Positions 1 through 7,142 are shown, counted from the stretch's first letter. The stretch is 16,435 nt of DNA from Chloroflexota bacterium (GCA_022565015.1 JADFKI010000027.1:2433-18867), one strand, 5' to 3'. Program-made: numbers and translations. Notes: generated by a model not told the origin, from the letters alone.

Positions 1-15
1 TGCGGCGAACCTGCT

Positions 16-390
16 TCAACCAGACAGCAGAGACACGCGATACCAAACAGTATGGCCGTCGCCGTCAATGAGAAATCCGGAGCCGGTGCCCAACCCCGAA
101 AAGGGAATCGTGGGGTTCGTCCGGGAGACTGTTATCTCCACGACCGCGGGGCTGGCGCTCTCGAAGAGAGCTGTTATCATCGCCTCATCGTAAAGCGAAG
201 CACGGCCCCCGACTGGGCCGCCGAAGGAATCTGAAAGCAGGCCGAGCGTGAATCCCAGCAAAACGGCGATCGCCACCAGGCTGAACGCAAAGATCTTCGA
301 GACGCCGGAGCGGCGATTCGTCCTCAGCTCTTCTCCCGGCTCGCGCTCCACCGGTTCTCCCAAGTAGTTAGGGCCTCTGCTGAATTGCAT
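16..390 (-). CDS. HtrA/DegP-like serine protease, N-terminal fragment (truncated or broken)
   Basis: A 124-residue frame with a cytoplasmic N-terminus, one membrane anchor at about residues 32-54 (rich in Ile, Phe, Ala, Val and Leu), then the opening of a trypsin-like domain. The segments 'ASPAVVEITV' and 'GTGSGFLIDGDGH' are the usual start of HtrA proteases. In the family this is followed by 'IVTNNHVV', which carries the catalytic His. Here homology stops at 'GHTV' and the frame runs nine unrelated residues (WYRVSLLSG) to a TGA at 16-18. I read the other two frames over the last 45 bases and neither restores the family sequence, so a simple one-base frameshift does not explain it. The Ser/His/Asp triad and any PDZ domain are not visible. 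It could be a real truncation, an insertion boundary or a misassembled contig end. ATG at 388-390 has a weak ribosome binding site. Confidence 0.65.
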   Translation of the reverse strand: MQFSRGPNYLGEPVEREPGEELRTNRRSGVSKIFAFSLVAIAVLLGFTLGLLSDSFGGPVGGRASLYDEAMITALFESASPAVVEITVSRTNPTIPFSGLGTGSGFLIDGDGHTVWYRVSLLSG

Positions 391-461
391 ATTTCGCTTT
401 CACACGGACGGCGAGACGTTTTGCCTCCATCGTCCCATCGGTCTCATCTTGTACGAAATCA

Positions 462-489
462 AGTATAACCTCTTGCGCCGGGGGAGCAA
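462..489 (-). promoter_or_regulatory. Candidate sigma-70 promoter for the HtrA-like gene
   Basis: Reading leftward, a TATACT -10 (462-467; 5 of 6 consensus) lies 16 bases after TTGCTC (484-489; a weak -35). The inferred start point is about 65 bases upstream of the ATG at 390. Seen in sequence; the assignment is inference. Confidence 0.35.
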
Positions 490-682
490 CCAGGGTACGC
501 CCTTAAGTGAGGTTGATGCAGGCACATTCTTCCATGCTCGTCGCAACGCGGAGCGCCCCGGACAGATCGATTCCCCGGCCGATTATCGCCGGCTCCAGGC
601 CTCGTTCTACCGAATCACGTGAAGCTGCATCTAAAATACTAATTCAGCCCACTATCATATCGTTTACCGGGGGAGAATTCGT

Positions 683-2053
683 ATGCCCTATAGACGGACG
701 CTACTAATCTTCGCGGGCCTTGCCGCGATCGGCGCAGTCGCATGCTCCTCGGCGATCGAACCGTCGGGCGGCAATCAGCCCGCAGCGGCAGCCGCGCCCG
801 CACAGGTCGCACCGGCGCCGGAGACGCAGAGCGCATCACCGGGTCAGGACACTCAAGCGGCGAACCCGGGGCCAAGCGCGACGGCCGAGCCCAAGGTTTT
901 TCCCACGATTACTCCGCCCGAACCCGTCGTGGCACAGTTAGCAATACCGCCTACTCGGATTCCGGCCACTCCAAACCCGTCGCTGACCGACAAAGTGCCA
1001 AGCCGCTTGAAACGTAACTGGAAGACCGACTTTGAAAAACACTCAGTGGCGTATGGCGAGATCATGTCGGGAGGTCCGGGGCGCGACGGGATTCCTCCCG
1101 TCGATGATCCAAAGTTTGTCGATGTCTCCAACGCGCCGGAGTACATGAGCGACCAGGAACCGGTAATAGCAGTCGAGATAAACGGCGACGCACGCGCATA
1201 CCCTCTAGCGGTGCTGATGTGGCACGAGATCGTAAACGACGAGGTCGGCGGCGTGCCCGTGACCGTCACATATTGCCCGCTCTGCAACACGGCGATCACC
1301 TTCGACCGTAGGGTAGGGGACGACATTTTGGACTTCGGCACATCGGGCCTGCTCCGAAACAGCGACCTCATCATGTGGGACAGGCAGACAGAGTCCTGGT
1401 GGCAGCAGATCACCGGCGAGGCCATCGTCGGGGAGCTGCTCGGCACCAAGCTGACCTTCCTGCCTACGCCCCTGATTTCGTGGGCCGACTTCGTGAAGGC
1501 GTTCCCCGATGGTCAGGTGCTCACGCGCGACACCGGATTCCTACGAAACTACGGCGTTCCACCCTACGCGGGGTACGACCAGCTGGACAGGAGGCCGTTC
1601 CTGTTCAGAGGGGGCATCGATCCCAGGCTCATGGCCATGGAGCGCGTCATAGGCCTGAACATCGATGTTGAAGGGGTCGCGTATCCCTTCGCGCTATTGC
1701 AGGAATCGCCAGTCGTGCACGATAGGGTGGGCGATACGGACCTAGTTATCTTCTACCGGCCCGAGACGACGTCCGCCTTCGCCGGCCCCGGATACTCGGA
1801 CAGCCGGCAGGTCGGCTCTACGGGCGTGTATGAGCCCGTGGCAGGCGGTCGGAAGCTGACCTTTGTTGCACGGGACGGAAGGATCTTGGACGAGGAGACG
1901 GGCTCCGAGTGGAACATCCTGGGCAAGGCCGTTTCAGGAGAGCTGGAGGGCTCGCAGCTTCCTGCGGTGGTGCACGCCAACCACTTCTGGTTCGCCTGGG
2001 CCGCCTTCAACCCCGACACGGCAGTACGGAGCGCCGAGGACATTTCTGGGTAG
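683..2053 (+). CDS. DUF3179 domain lipoprotein
   Basis: A 456-residue secreted lipoprotein. A short positively charged N-terminus and hydrophobic stretch lead to a lipobox-like 'GAVAC' with Cys21 as the likely lipidated residue. Residues 22-100 form a Pro/Ala/Ser/Thr-rich linker. The rest matches the DUF3179 family: 'VIAVEINGDARAYPL' (about 161-175), 'MWHEIVND', then the hallmark 'YCPLCNTAITFDR' (about 197-209) with Cys198 and Cys201, and 'TGEA' and 'FLFRG' further on. The biochemical role of DUF3179 is not established; the conserved Cys pair and His181 could bind a metal or be redox active. ATG at 683 is set by the purine-rich GGGGGAG at 669-675, 7 bases upstream. It stands alone, divergent from the HtrA fragment and convergent with the EamA gene. 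Confidence 0.88.
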   Translation: MPYRRTLLIFAGLAAIGAVACSSAIEPSGGNQPAAAAAPAQVAPAPETQSASPGQDTQAANPGPSATAEPKVFPTITPPEPVVAQLAIPPTRIPATPNPSLTDKVPSRLKRNWKTDFEKHSVAYGEIMSGGPGRDGIPPVDDPKFVDVSNAPEYMSDQEPVIAVEINGDARAYPLAVLMWHEIVNDEVGGVPVTVTYCPLCNTAITFDRRVGDDILDFGTSGLLRNSDLIMWDRQTESWWQQITGEAIVGELLGTKLTFLPTPLISWADFVKAFPDGQVLTRDTGFLRNYGVPPYAGYDQLDRRPFLFRGGIDPRLMAMERVIGLNIDVEGVAYPFALLQESPVVHDRVGDTDLVIFYRPETTSAFAGPGYSDSRQVGSTGVYEPVAGGRKLTFVARDGRILDEETGSEWNILGKAVSGELEGSQLPAVVHANHFWFAWAAFNPDTAVRSAEDISG

Positions 2054-2087
2054 ACTGCTCCAGCCAGGGCGCTTGCCTGGATGGCAT

Positions 2088-2118
2088 GAGGGGCAGGCCT
2101 TGGACCCGCCCCTTTAGT
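2088..2118 (+). terminator. Possible intrinsic terminator after the DUF3179 gene
   Basis: AGGGGC (2089-2094) pairs with GCCCCT (2108-2113) across a 13-base loop, followed by a short, interrupted T-rich run. It lies 35 bases after the stop codon. A second small hairpin, CCAGG/CCTGG, lies just upstream. Weak U-tract, so modest confidence. Confidence 0.4.
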
Positions 2119-2220
2119 GTTTATCGCTCGTACCAAAAGTGCTACAGCACTTCACCGGCTCTTGAAACAACTACTTGAGCGTGCGGACGCAAATGGCTGC
2201 ACTACTCACCCACCACCTCC

Positions 2221-2637
2221 TCACCGCGTCAGGAGCAGGATGGAGGCGCCGGCGAGGACGATGCCCAGTACCCGGGTGGTCGTTACGCTCTCGCCCAGGA
2301 AGACGAAGCCGAGGATGCTGGCGACGGCGAAGTTCATGGCGAATACGGGCACGACGACCGACGTCGGTCCACGGCTGAGGGCCGTGTAGAAGGCAATAAC
2401 GCTGACGGTCAGGGCCACACCGGCCATTAACACTACGAGCGTCGGCCAGCTAAAGCTAAGGTGGGCCACGACGCTCTGGCCCCGGACGACAACCAAGACG
2501 ATGCCCGCGACGACGAGTATCGTGTTCATGATGACCAGCGGGACCTCGAAGGGCATATCTTTCAGGGCGACCTTCAGCAACACGGCCATTACTCCGTAAG
2601 TGCCCATCGCGAGGGTCGCCCACAACACGTAGTTCAT
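2221..2637 (-). CDS. EamA-like small membrane protein (half-size DMT transporter)
   Basis: A 138-residue, very hydrophobic protein with about five predicted membrane segments (roughly 3-22, 31-52, 66-87, 93-114, 121-137). The sequence 'AFYTALSRGPTSVVVPVF' followed by 'LGESVTTTRVLGIVLAGASILLL' is the typical second half of an EamA repeat in the drug/metabolite transporter superfamily. Full-size members have two such repeats and about ten segments; this is a single-repeat form, known in bacteria as short EamA or EmrE-like proteins that likely dimerise. The substrate cannot be told. ATG at 2635-2637 is preceded by GGAG 8-9 bases upstream. Convergent with the DUF3179 gene and upstream of nothing on its own strand, so probably monocistronic. 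Confidence 0.85.
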   Translation of the reverse strand: MNYVLWATLAMGTYGVMAVLLKVALKDMPFEVPLVIMNTILVVAGIVLVVVRGQSVVAHLSFSWPTLVVLMAGVALTVSVIAFYTALSRGPTSVVVPVFAMNFAVASILGFVFLGESVTTTRVLGIVLAGASILLLTR

Positions 2638-2740
2638 GCTTATCTCCAGAAGCCAAGTCTGAACATACTATCCCAGTGATGACCCTGGTGAAAGCGGGTT
2701 GAGGCAAGCTGGGCGGTTGCCTATCGAGGCTGCGGTCCAA

Positions 2741-2806
2741 CCCCCTCTTAATCTCCCCCTTGGCAAGGGGGAGAAAATGGAAATCCGCTCCATTTTAAGG
2801 AAGGGG
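2741..2806. repeat. Nested palindromic intergenic repeat element
   Basis: The core is a perfect 10-bp hairpin, TCTCCCCCTT (2752-2761) and AAGGGGGAGA (2765-2774), with a 3-base GGC loop. Adjacent is an 8-bp hairpin, AAAATGGA (2774-2781) and TCCATTTT (2789-2796). Both are enclosed by flanking arms CCCCCTCTTAA (2741-2751) and TTAAGGAAGGGG (2795-2806) that pair with a small internal loop, giving a three-way-junction shape. This layout resembles dispersed REP/MITE-like intergenic elements. Copy number cannot be judged here because only one copy is present. It sits between the 3' end of hemQ and the 5' end of the EamA gene and could terminate hemQ transcripts. Confidence 0.7.
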
Positions 2807-2864
2807 ATCGTGGTAACCGAATAAACTCCGCCTTAGGAATTGTGCAGGGCCGACCGCTGAAAGA

Positions 2865-3560
2865 CTAACCCAGGCTGTCCAGGGTCTCGTCGATGGTGCG
2901 CTGTATGCAGGTGAAGATGGGGGTGTCGCGCAGCGTGTAGAGGCTGCCCTCGACGCCTCTGAGCTCCATGACAAGGTCCAGAAAGTCCGACGGCTCGTCG
3001 GTCTCGAAGGCCACGACGAACTCCTGGTCGTCCAGTCCGAAGGAATACGTGGTGTTGATCTTCACGGAGGGGTAGTCGTGACCGATCTTGAAGTGATCGT
3101 TCATCATGCGCTGCCTCTCTTCCTTGGGCAGCATGTACCACTCGCGCGTCTTCAGGAACGGGTACACGACGAAATACTTGTAATCCCCGGGGCGCAATCG
3201 CGTGGCCGTGCCTTCCTGGCCCGCGTGCTTGTGATTGCCTACGTACTGCGACTTGTGGGTCATGGCCAGGTATGAGTACGGCTGCGTCATGTACGACCCC
3301 AGACGAGTGCCCCACATGTTCGTGGCCGACTGCTGCAGGTCTTCGAGGGTATCGCAGGCCTGCCATAGCAGGAAGTCGGCATCGCCCCTCAGGCCGATCA
3401 GGCTGAAGGCCCGAGTGAATATGCTGGATGCGGCCTCCTCGACTACCGCCGCAAACTCCCTCTTGCTGTCCAAGCGCTCGTCGTCGGAAAGGCGCCTCCA
3501 CTCAGAGGCAACCTTGAAGAAGTTAAACTTAACGAACTGCCTGCGTCCCGCTTCTGCCAT
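2865..3560 (-). CDS. hemQ: Coproheme decarboxylase / chlorite dismutase-family HemQ
   Basis: A 231-residue member of the chlorite dismutase superfamily, HemQ (ChdC) type. In the family HemQ decarboxylates coproheme III to haem b as the last step of the coproporphyrin-dependent pathway of monoderm bacteria. The C-terminal half is diagnostic: 'VVYPFLKTREWY', then 'RMMNDHFKIG', 'SFGLDDQEFVVAFETDEP', 'FLDLVMELR' and 'RDTPIFTC'. Counting from this start, the Tyr of 'VVYPF' is residue 133 (position of the catalytic Tyr) and the His of 'MMNDHF' is residue 156 (proximal haem ligand). The frame extends nine codons further to an ATG at 3585-3587, but a strong GAGGAGGT at 3570-3577 lies 9 bases before ATG 3558-3560, and the predicted transcription start (about 3586) would exclude the longer form. 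Confidence 0.9.
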   Translation of the reverse strand: MAEAGRRQFVKFNFFKVASEWRRLSDDERLDSKREFAAVVEEAASSIFTRAFSLIGLRGDADFLLWQACDTLEDLQQSATNMWGTRLGSYMTQPYSYLAMTHKSQYVGNHKHAGQEGTATRLRPGDYKYFVVYPFLKTREWYMLPKEERQRMMNDHFKIGHDYPSVKINTTYSFGLDDQEFVVAFETDEPSDFLDLVMELRGVEGSLYTLRDTPIFTCIQRTIDETLDSLG

Positions 3561-3569
3561 TGGGGTCAT

Positions 3570-3577
3570 ACCTCCTC
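3570..3577 (-). promoter_or_regulatory. Strong ribosome binding site that fixes the hemQ start
   Basis: GAGGAGGT reading leftward. It abuts one in-frame ATG (3567-3569, spacing 0, not usable) and lies 9 bases before the next (3558-3560). This decides for the shorter HemQ beginning MAEAGRRQF. Confidence 0.75.
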
Positions 3578-3592
3578 GGTTGGCCATCTGTT

Positions 3593-3622
3593 ATTCTATA
3601 CAGTGGACTGACCCATTGACAA
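3593..3622 (-). promoter_or_regulatory. Predicted hemQ promoter
   Basis: Reading leftward: TTGTCA (3617-3622; 5 of 6) as -35, then TAGAAT (3593-3598; 5 of 6) after 18 bases, or TATAGA (3595-3600) after 16 bases. The predicted start near 3586 gives a leader of about 25 bases. The -35 overlaps a TTGACA on the opposite strand. Confidence 0.6.
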
Positions 3623-3628
3623 TTAACA

Positions 3629-3657
3629 TTGACGATTACCTCGAAGGCGTCTACCAT
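3629..3657 (+). promoter_or_regulatory. Predicted tatA promoter
   Basis: TTGACG (3629-3634) and TACCAT (3652-3657) with a 17-base spacer; the inferred start is about 30 bases before the tatA ATG. A second TTGACA lies 13 bases further upstream (3616-3621), so the -35 motif is duplicated as ATTGACAATT / ATTGACGATT (9 of 10 identical). No good -10 fits the upstream copy. Confidence 0.45.
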
Positions 3658-3694
3658 GTAGGTGCATAGCCCCAAAAGAGAGGAAGGTGGCGTG

Positions 3695-3967
3695 ATGCCT
3701 TTTGTACGAGGATTCGGTCCTCTCGAGCTGATAATCATACTGGTCATCGTCATGATGATCTTTGGGGTTGGTAAGCTCCCTCAGGTAGGAAGCGCCATGG
3801 GCAAGGCCTTGCGCGAGTTCAAGTCGTCCTCCGATGACAAGGAGTCGCCGACGGAGACGGACGATGTTACTCCGACAGCCCAAAAGTATGATCCGATGGC
3901 GGACGGTGCGAAGTCTTCCACAGATGCTGCCAAGGAGCCTGAAAAGGAGACTCCGACCTCCACCTAA
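3695..3967 (+). CDS. tatA: Twin-arginine translocase subunit TatA
   Basis: A 90-residue TatA. A short N-terminus leads to one membrane helix (about residues 9-23), the conserved 'FG' hinge (Phe23-Gly24), the amphipathic helix 'KLPQVGSAMGKALREFK' and a disordered, acidic, Lys/Glu/Thr-rich tail. In the family TatA polymerises to form the channel through which folded Tat substrates cross the cytoplasmic membrane. A GTG 33 bases upstream is in frame, but the purine-rich GAGGAAGG just before the ATG at 3695 favours the shorter form, which also puts the membrane helix at the usual place. It is monocistronic and convergent with tatC; the tatB and tatC partners lie on the opposite strand. Confidence 0.92.
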   Translation: MPFVRGFGPLELIIILVIVMMIFGVGKLPQVGSAMGKALREFKSSSDDKESPTETDDVTPTAQKYDPMADGAKSSTDAAKEPEKETPTST

Positions 3968-4000
3968 GAACGAGACGGTCCCAGATGAATTAAATCGAGA

Positions 4001-4034
4001 AGGCTCCGGCGTTTCAACCGGGGCTTTTTCTTTT
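4001..4034 (+). terminator. Intrinsic terminator between tatA and tatC
   Basis: GCTCCGG (4003-4009) pairs with CCGGGGC (4018-4024) with one G-U pair and an 8-base loop, extended by two more weak pairs. It is followed by TTTTTCTTTT. It ends tatA transcripts and may also stop the convergent tatC transcript, whose gene ends at 4036. Confidence 0.85.
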
Positions 4035-4035
4035 G

Positions 4036-4812
4036 CTAGCCGCCGGCCTTCGAGTCCAGGCCCAGCTCCGAAGCGGCGGCCGCCTTGTTTCTCATCCTGG
4101 CGCCCAGCTTGGCCAGCCAGATGCCGACCTCGTATAGGATTGCGATGGGAACTGCGACGATTGTCTGGTTGACGGGGTCGAAGGTCGGTGTGATCAGCGC
4201 CCCCAGGATAAACGCGACAACGATGGCGTAGCGCCTCTGCTTCGCCAGGAAGCTCGGCGTCACAACACCTATCCTGGCCAGAAAAAACAGCACCAGCGGC
4301 GTCTCGAAGAGCACGCCCATCCAGGTCAGGAGCGACAGCATCAGGTTGACGTACGGCCCAATGCGAATCTGGGGCGTGGCGATGTCCGAGCCAAAGCCCT
4401 GAAGAAAGTTGATGGCAGGCGGGAAGAGAATGCGATAGCCGAATCCCGCGCCTATCACGAAGACGATCAGGCTCGCCGGCAGCAGAATGTACAGGTAGCG
4501 TCTCTCGGAGGGAGTGAGGCCCGGAGAGACGAACATGATCACCTGGAAGAGGACGAAGGGGAGAGACCCAAAAATCCCCACGAGCAGCGAAGCCTTCATG
4601 GCCGTGCTGATGAACTCGGTGAGGTCGGTGAAGATGGGCTTGCCGCCCGGAGAGTCCACGAATCCCTGTGCCGGTTCCATGAGCAAAATAAGTATCTGCC
4701 CGTGGAATATAAATGCGATGCCCGTCGTCACGACCACGGCGATGACCGAGTACATGAGCCGCTTTCGCAGCTCCGACAGGTGCTCCTGAAGGGGGATCTG
4801 ACGTTCGGTCAA
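4036..4812 (-). CDS. tatC: Twin-arginine translocase subunit TatC
   Basis: A 258-residue polytopic TatC with six predicted membrane segments. TatC is the receptor for twin-arginine signal peptides and works with TatB. Hallmarks: the N-terminal 'EHLSELRKRL' (about residues 10-19), 'MFVSPGLTPSERR' (about 93-105), Glu170 in 'LFETPLVLFF', and 'RRYAIVVAFILGALITP' near the end. The start is TTG (4810-4812), overlapping the tatB stop as TTGA. No in-frame ATG or GTG exists that keeps the conserved N-terminal motif; the next ATG (Met20) would delete it. A GGAG lies about 8 bases upstream and a second GGAGG at 2 bases. It is the last gene of the rlmD-maf-tatB-tatC operon. Confidence 0.95.
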   Translation of the reverse strand: MTERQIPLQEHLSELRKRLMYSVIAVVVTTGIAFIFHGQILILLMEPAQGFVDSPGGKPIFTDLTEFISTAMKASLLVGIFGSLPFVLFQVIMFVSPGLTPSERRYLYILLPASLIVFVIGAGFGYRILFPPAINFLQGFGSDIATPQIRIGPYVNLMLSLLTWMGVLFETPLVLFFLARIGVVTPSFLAKQRRYAIVVAFILGALITPTFDPVNQTIVAVPIAILYEVGIWLAKLGARMRNKAAAASELGLDSKAGG

Positions 4813-5210
4813 GGCCTCCGCTCCGTCTCCCTGGGCGTTTCCTCTTCGGCCTCCGCCTTTTCTGTCTGCCGCTTTTCAGCCTTCGCCTGCTTGGCGCTCT
4901 TGAAGCTGACGGGCCCATCTGCGGCATCTTCAGCTTCGCTCTTGGCCTCTTCGGGTCCGTTTACGTTTAGCTCCGAGGTCACGGAGGTCACGCGCGACTC
5001 CAGCTCTTTGCCCTCGCGGATGATAGGGTCCTTTACGCGGTCCACCTCTTCCTGGACCATCACCGTGACCTCGTTGGTCATGCGGCGCAGCTCGCGCGTG
5101 AGTTTGCCCAGCTTTCTGGCGACGTCCACCATGCGCTCCGGGCCAAGGATGATGAAGGCCAGGAGCAACACGACGAGGATCTCCAACGAACCCATACCTA
5201 GTATGCTCAC
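4809..5210 (-). CDS. tatB: Twin-arginine translocase subunit TatB
   Basis: A 133-residue TatA/B-family protein with a membrane helix (about residues 8-22), the TatB-type 'FIILGPERM' hinge, the amphipathic helix 'VARKLGKLTRELRRM', and a long Glu/Lys/Ala-rich tail with coiled-coil character. The longer tail, the 'GPER' hinge and the position directly before tatC argue for TatB rather than a second TatA. I choose GTG at 5208-5210: it overlaps the maf stop as GTGA and has GGAGGT 9 bases upstream. The ATG at 5193-5195, five codons in, lacks a well-placed site. The 3' end overlaps the tatC start by 4 bases, which suggests translational coupling. Confidence 0.88.
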   Translation of the reverse strand: MSILGMGSLEILVVLLLAFIILGPERMVDVARKLGKLTRELRRMTNEVTVMVQEEVDRVKDPIIREGKELESRVTSVTSELNVNGPEEAKSEAEDAADGPVSFKSAKQAKAEKRQTEKAEAEEETPRETERRP

Positions 5211-5896
5211 GACACTGCGACCTCCGGCAATTGCCTGAGCGGACACTCCCGGCACCTGTCCGGTGGCGTCCAACCACTCTTTAGCCGAGCCCTGACTCCC
5301 ATATCCGCCATGATGTCGATGACGTCGCATAGAGGCAGGCCGACGACGTTCAGGTAGCATCCCCGAATTTCGGCGGCCGGATTGAATCGCTCGTCTTGTG
5401 CCGCATAGGCCCCGGCCTTGTCCATAGGCTCGCCCGACTCAACATAGGCCTTGATTTCCTCGTCCCCGTAGTATCGCATCACAACATCCGAGGCCCTTGT
5501 GGCGGACCGATGCCGACCCGTATCGACGTCTAGCAAGGTCACACCCGTGATGACGCTGTGGGTCCGCCCCCTGAGCCTCTCGAGCATATGTACCGCCTGG
5601 ACCTCGTCGGCAGGCTTGCCAAGGATTTCCCCCTCATGCACTACGATCGTATCCGCGCCCAGTATCAGGCATCCTTCGTCCTCGATTCGGCTGGACCGCG
5701 CCTTTTCAAGAGACAGGCGCATTGCGTATTCGGACGTCTCCTCGCCGGGTCCGGGTGGACCCTCTACTGCGTCGGAAACCGTTATCCGTATCCGCATATC
5801 CAGCGCCTTGACGATCTCTCGGCGGCGAGGCGAGCCCGATGCCAGCACGAGAGTCCTATCTGCTAATGATGCCACGTTTTTCCCACTCTCATCCAA
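5207..5896 (-). CDS. maf: Maf family nucleoside triphosphate pyrophosphatase
   Basis: A 229-residue Maf protein. The family hydrolyses dTTP, UTP or modified nucleotides to monophosphates in the cytoplasm. Motifs in order: 'LASGSPRR' (18-25), 'LGADTIV' with catalytic Asp82 (79-85), 'LGKP', 'GRTHSVITGV' (110-119), 'SGEPMDKAGAYAAQ' (154-167, the YhdE-type dTTP/UTP signature) and 'NVVGLPL'. After the usual end it carries about 25 extra residues including 'PPDRCREC' (Cys215, Cys218). The first available start is TTG at 5894-5896, directly after an in-frame TAA; GTG at 5873-5875 is an alternative that still precedes the first motif. It lies 28 bases after rlmD and overlaps tatB by 4 bases. Confidence 0.9.
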   Translation of the reverse strand: MDESGKNVASLADRTLVLASGSPRRREIVKALDMRIRITVSDAVEGPPGPGEETSEYAMRLSLEKARSSRIEDEGCLILGADTIVVHEGEILGKPADEVQAVHMLERLRGRTHSVITGVTLLDVDTGRHRSATRASDVVMRYYGDEEIKAYVESGEPMDKAGAYAAQDERFNPAAEIRGCYLNVVGLPLCDVIDIMADMGVRARLKSGWTPPDRCRECPLRQLPEVAVS

Positions 5897-5924
5897 TTAT
5901 TGTAGCCGTCCGCGACGTTCATAT

Positions 5925-7142
5925 CTATGATGGAAACGTGAGGGTCGCCAGGCACTCCACGTGATGCGTCTGGGGAAACATGTCCAGGGGCTCGACCGAG
6001 TCCACACCGTAACCGCCCGAGACGAGCCGGTCGAGGTCCCGCGCAAGGGCGTCCGGGTCGCACGAGACGTACACGACGCGGGGTACTCGATTACTGACCA
6101 ACGCGTCCAGGACGTTGGGATGGCAGCCTAGCCTCGACGGGTCCAGTATGACGGCATCCGGCCTCTCTTGCAGGCCGCCAATCGCGTCTTCCGTCTTTGC
6201 CTCTATGAACTCAAGGTTGCCGATGCCGATGGTGTTGACGGCCGCGTCCTTGATCGCCGCGGACGACTCCTCTATGGCGACGACCCTTTTTACGTAGGGC
6301 GCCGTCAAGGCCGCGAAGACTCCAACACCCGCATAGGCGTCCAACAATAGCTCATCGCCTCGAAGCTCCAACCTGCGCCGCACAAGCTCAATCATGCGCT
6401 CTGTTTGGGGCGTATTGACCTGCGCAAATGATGGCGAAGCGATTCTAAACGTGTGGCCCAGCAGCTTTTCACGGTAATGCGTCTGGCCCGTTTTCAGAGA
6501 GATGTCGGGGTTTTGCATCGTGGGCTGTATGAGCCACTCGCCCGCGTTCACGCCAAGGCGGACGGAGAGCTGCGTCGTCTCCGCGCATTTGCCCTGCAGC
6601 TCGCCCAGTGCTTCGTTAATCCACGGGTCCATCAACATGCACTCGTCTATCTCAACGAACCTTCGGCTCATGCGATTGATATAACCCAGGCGACCCTGGC
6701 TGCGGACTGTGAAGCGGGCGTGATTGCGATAGTTGAACACCTGCGGGCTCGGCATCGTGGGCGCGATGATTATCTCGGAGAGGGTCTGGTATTGCTTGAG
6801 ACTCGTCGAAACCCTGTCCCGCTTCAGATCGAGCTGATGTTCGTAGTCGATGTGTTGCCACTGGCAGCCGGTGCACGCGCCAAAGTATCGGCACGGCGCC
6901 TCTACCCGATGAGGAGAAGGCTTGAGGACCCGAAGGACCTGCGCGGAGACGTAGCTCTGCCTGCGGCGACGGTACCGAAGGATATGTGCAACGACCTCCT
7001 CGCCGGGGATGCCGCCAAAGACATTTATGGTCGAGCCTTCATATTCGGCCAGCGTATCCCCAAGCTCACCCCAGCCGTCCAGGTGCAGAGTGGCCGACTC
7101 ATCACCTTGCTCGAGATCTTCAAGTCGAGCCTGTCCAGTCAA
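5925..7142 (-). CDS. rlmD: 23S rRNA (uracil-5-)-methyltransferase RlmD/RumA family
   Basis: A 405-residue class I RNA m5U methyltransferase of the TrmA/RumA group. An N-terminal TRAM-like RNA-binding domain (about 1-72) is followed by four iron-sulfur cysteines (Cys84, Cys90, Cys93 in 'CRYFGACTGC', and Cys168 in 'DECML'). A central RNA-binding region precedes the SAM fold 'LLDAYAGVGVFA', the 'DPSRLGC' motif, the catalytic nucleophile in 'YVSCDP' (Cys361) and the general base in 'QTHHVE' (Glu396). The iron-sulfur cluster favours RumA-type over TrmA, but whether the target is U1939, U747 or tRNA is not shown. The start is TTG at 7140-7142; an in-frame TGA sits three codons upstream and no other start precedes the TRAM domain. 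First gene of the operon. Confidence 0.88.
   Translation of the reverse strand: MTGQARLEDLEQGDESATLHLDGWGELGDTLAEYEGSTINVFGGIPGEEVVAHILRYRRRRQSYVSAQVLRVLKPSPHRVEAPCRYFGACTGCQWQHIDYEHQLDLKRDRVSTSLKQYQTLSEIIIAPTMPSPQVFNYRNHARFTVRSQGRLGYINRMSRRFVEIDECMLMDPWINEALGELQGKCAETTQLSVRLGVNAGEWLIQPTMQNPDISLKTGQTHYREKLLGHTFRIASPSFAQVNTPQTERMIELVRRRLELRGDELLLDAYAGVGVFAALTAPYVKRVVAIEESSAAIKDAAVNTIGIGNLEFIEAKTEDAIGGLQERPDAVILDPSRLGCHPNVLDALVSNRVPRVVYVSCDPDALARDLDRLVSGGYGVDSVEPLDMFPQTHHVECLATLTFPS

Noticed and set aside
3561..3587. Longer HemQ start at ATG 3585-3587.
   Set aside because: The predicted transcription start falls at about this codon and the GAGGAGGT site lies downstream of it.
3662..3694. Longer TatA start at GTG 3662.
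   Set aside because: It would add 11 residues before the membrane helix, and the purine-rich ribosome binding site fits the ATG at 3695.
5211..5360. Longer TatB start within maf.
   Set aside because: The extension would overlap maf by 150 bases and precede the membrane helix with 50 unrelated residues; GTG 5210 has a well-placed GGAGGT.
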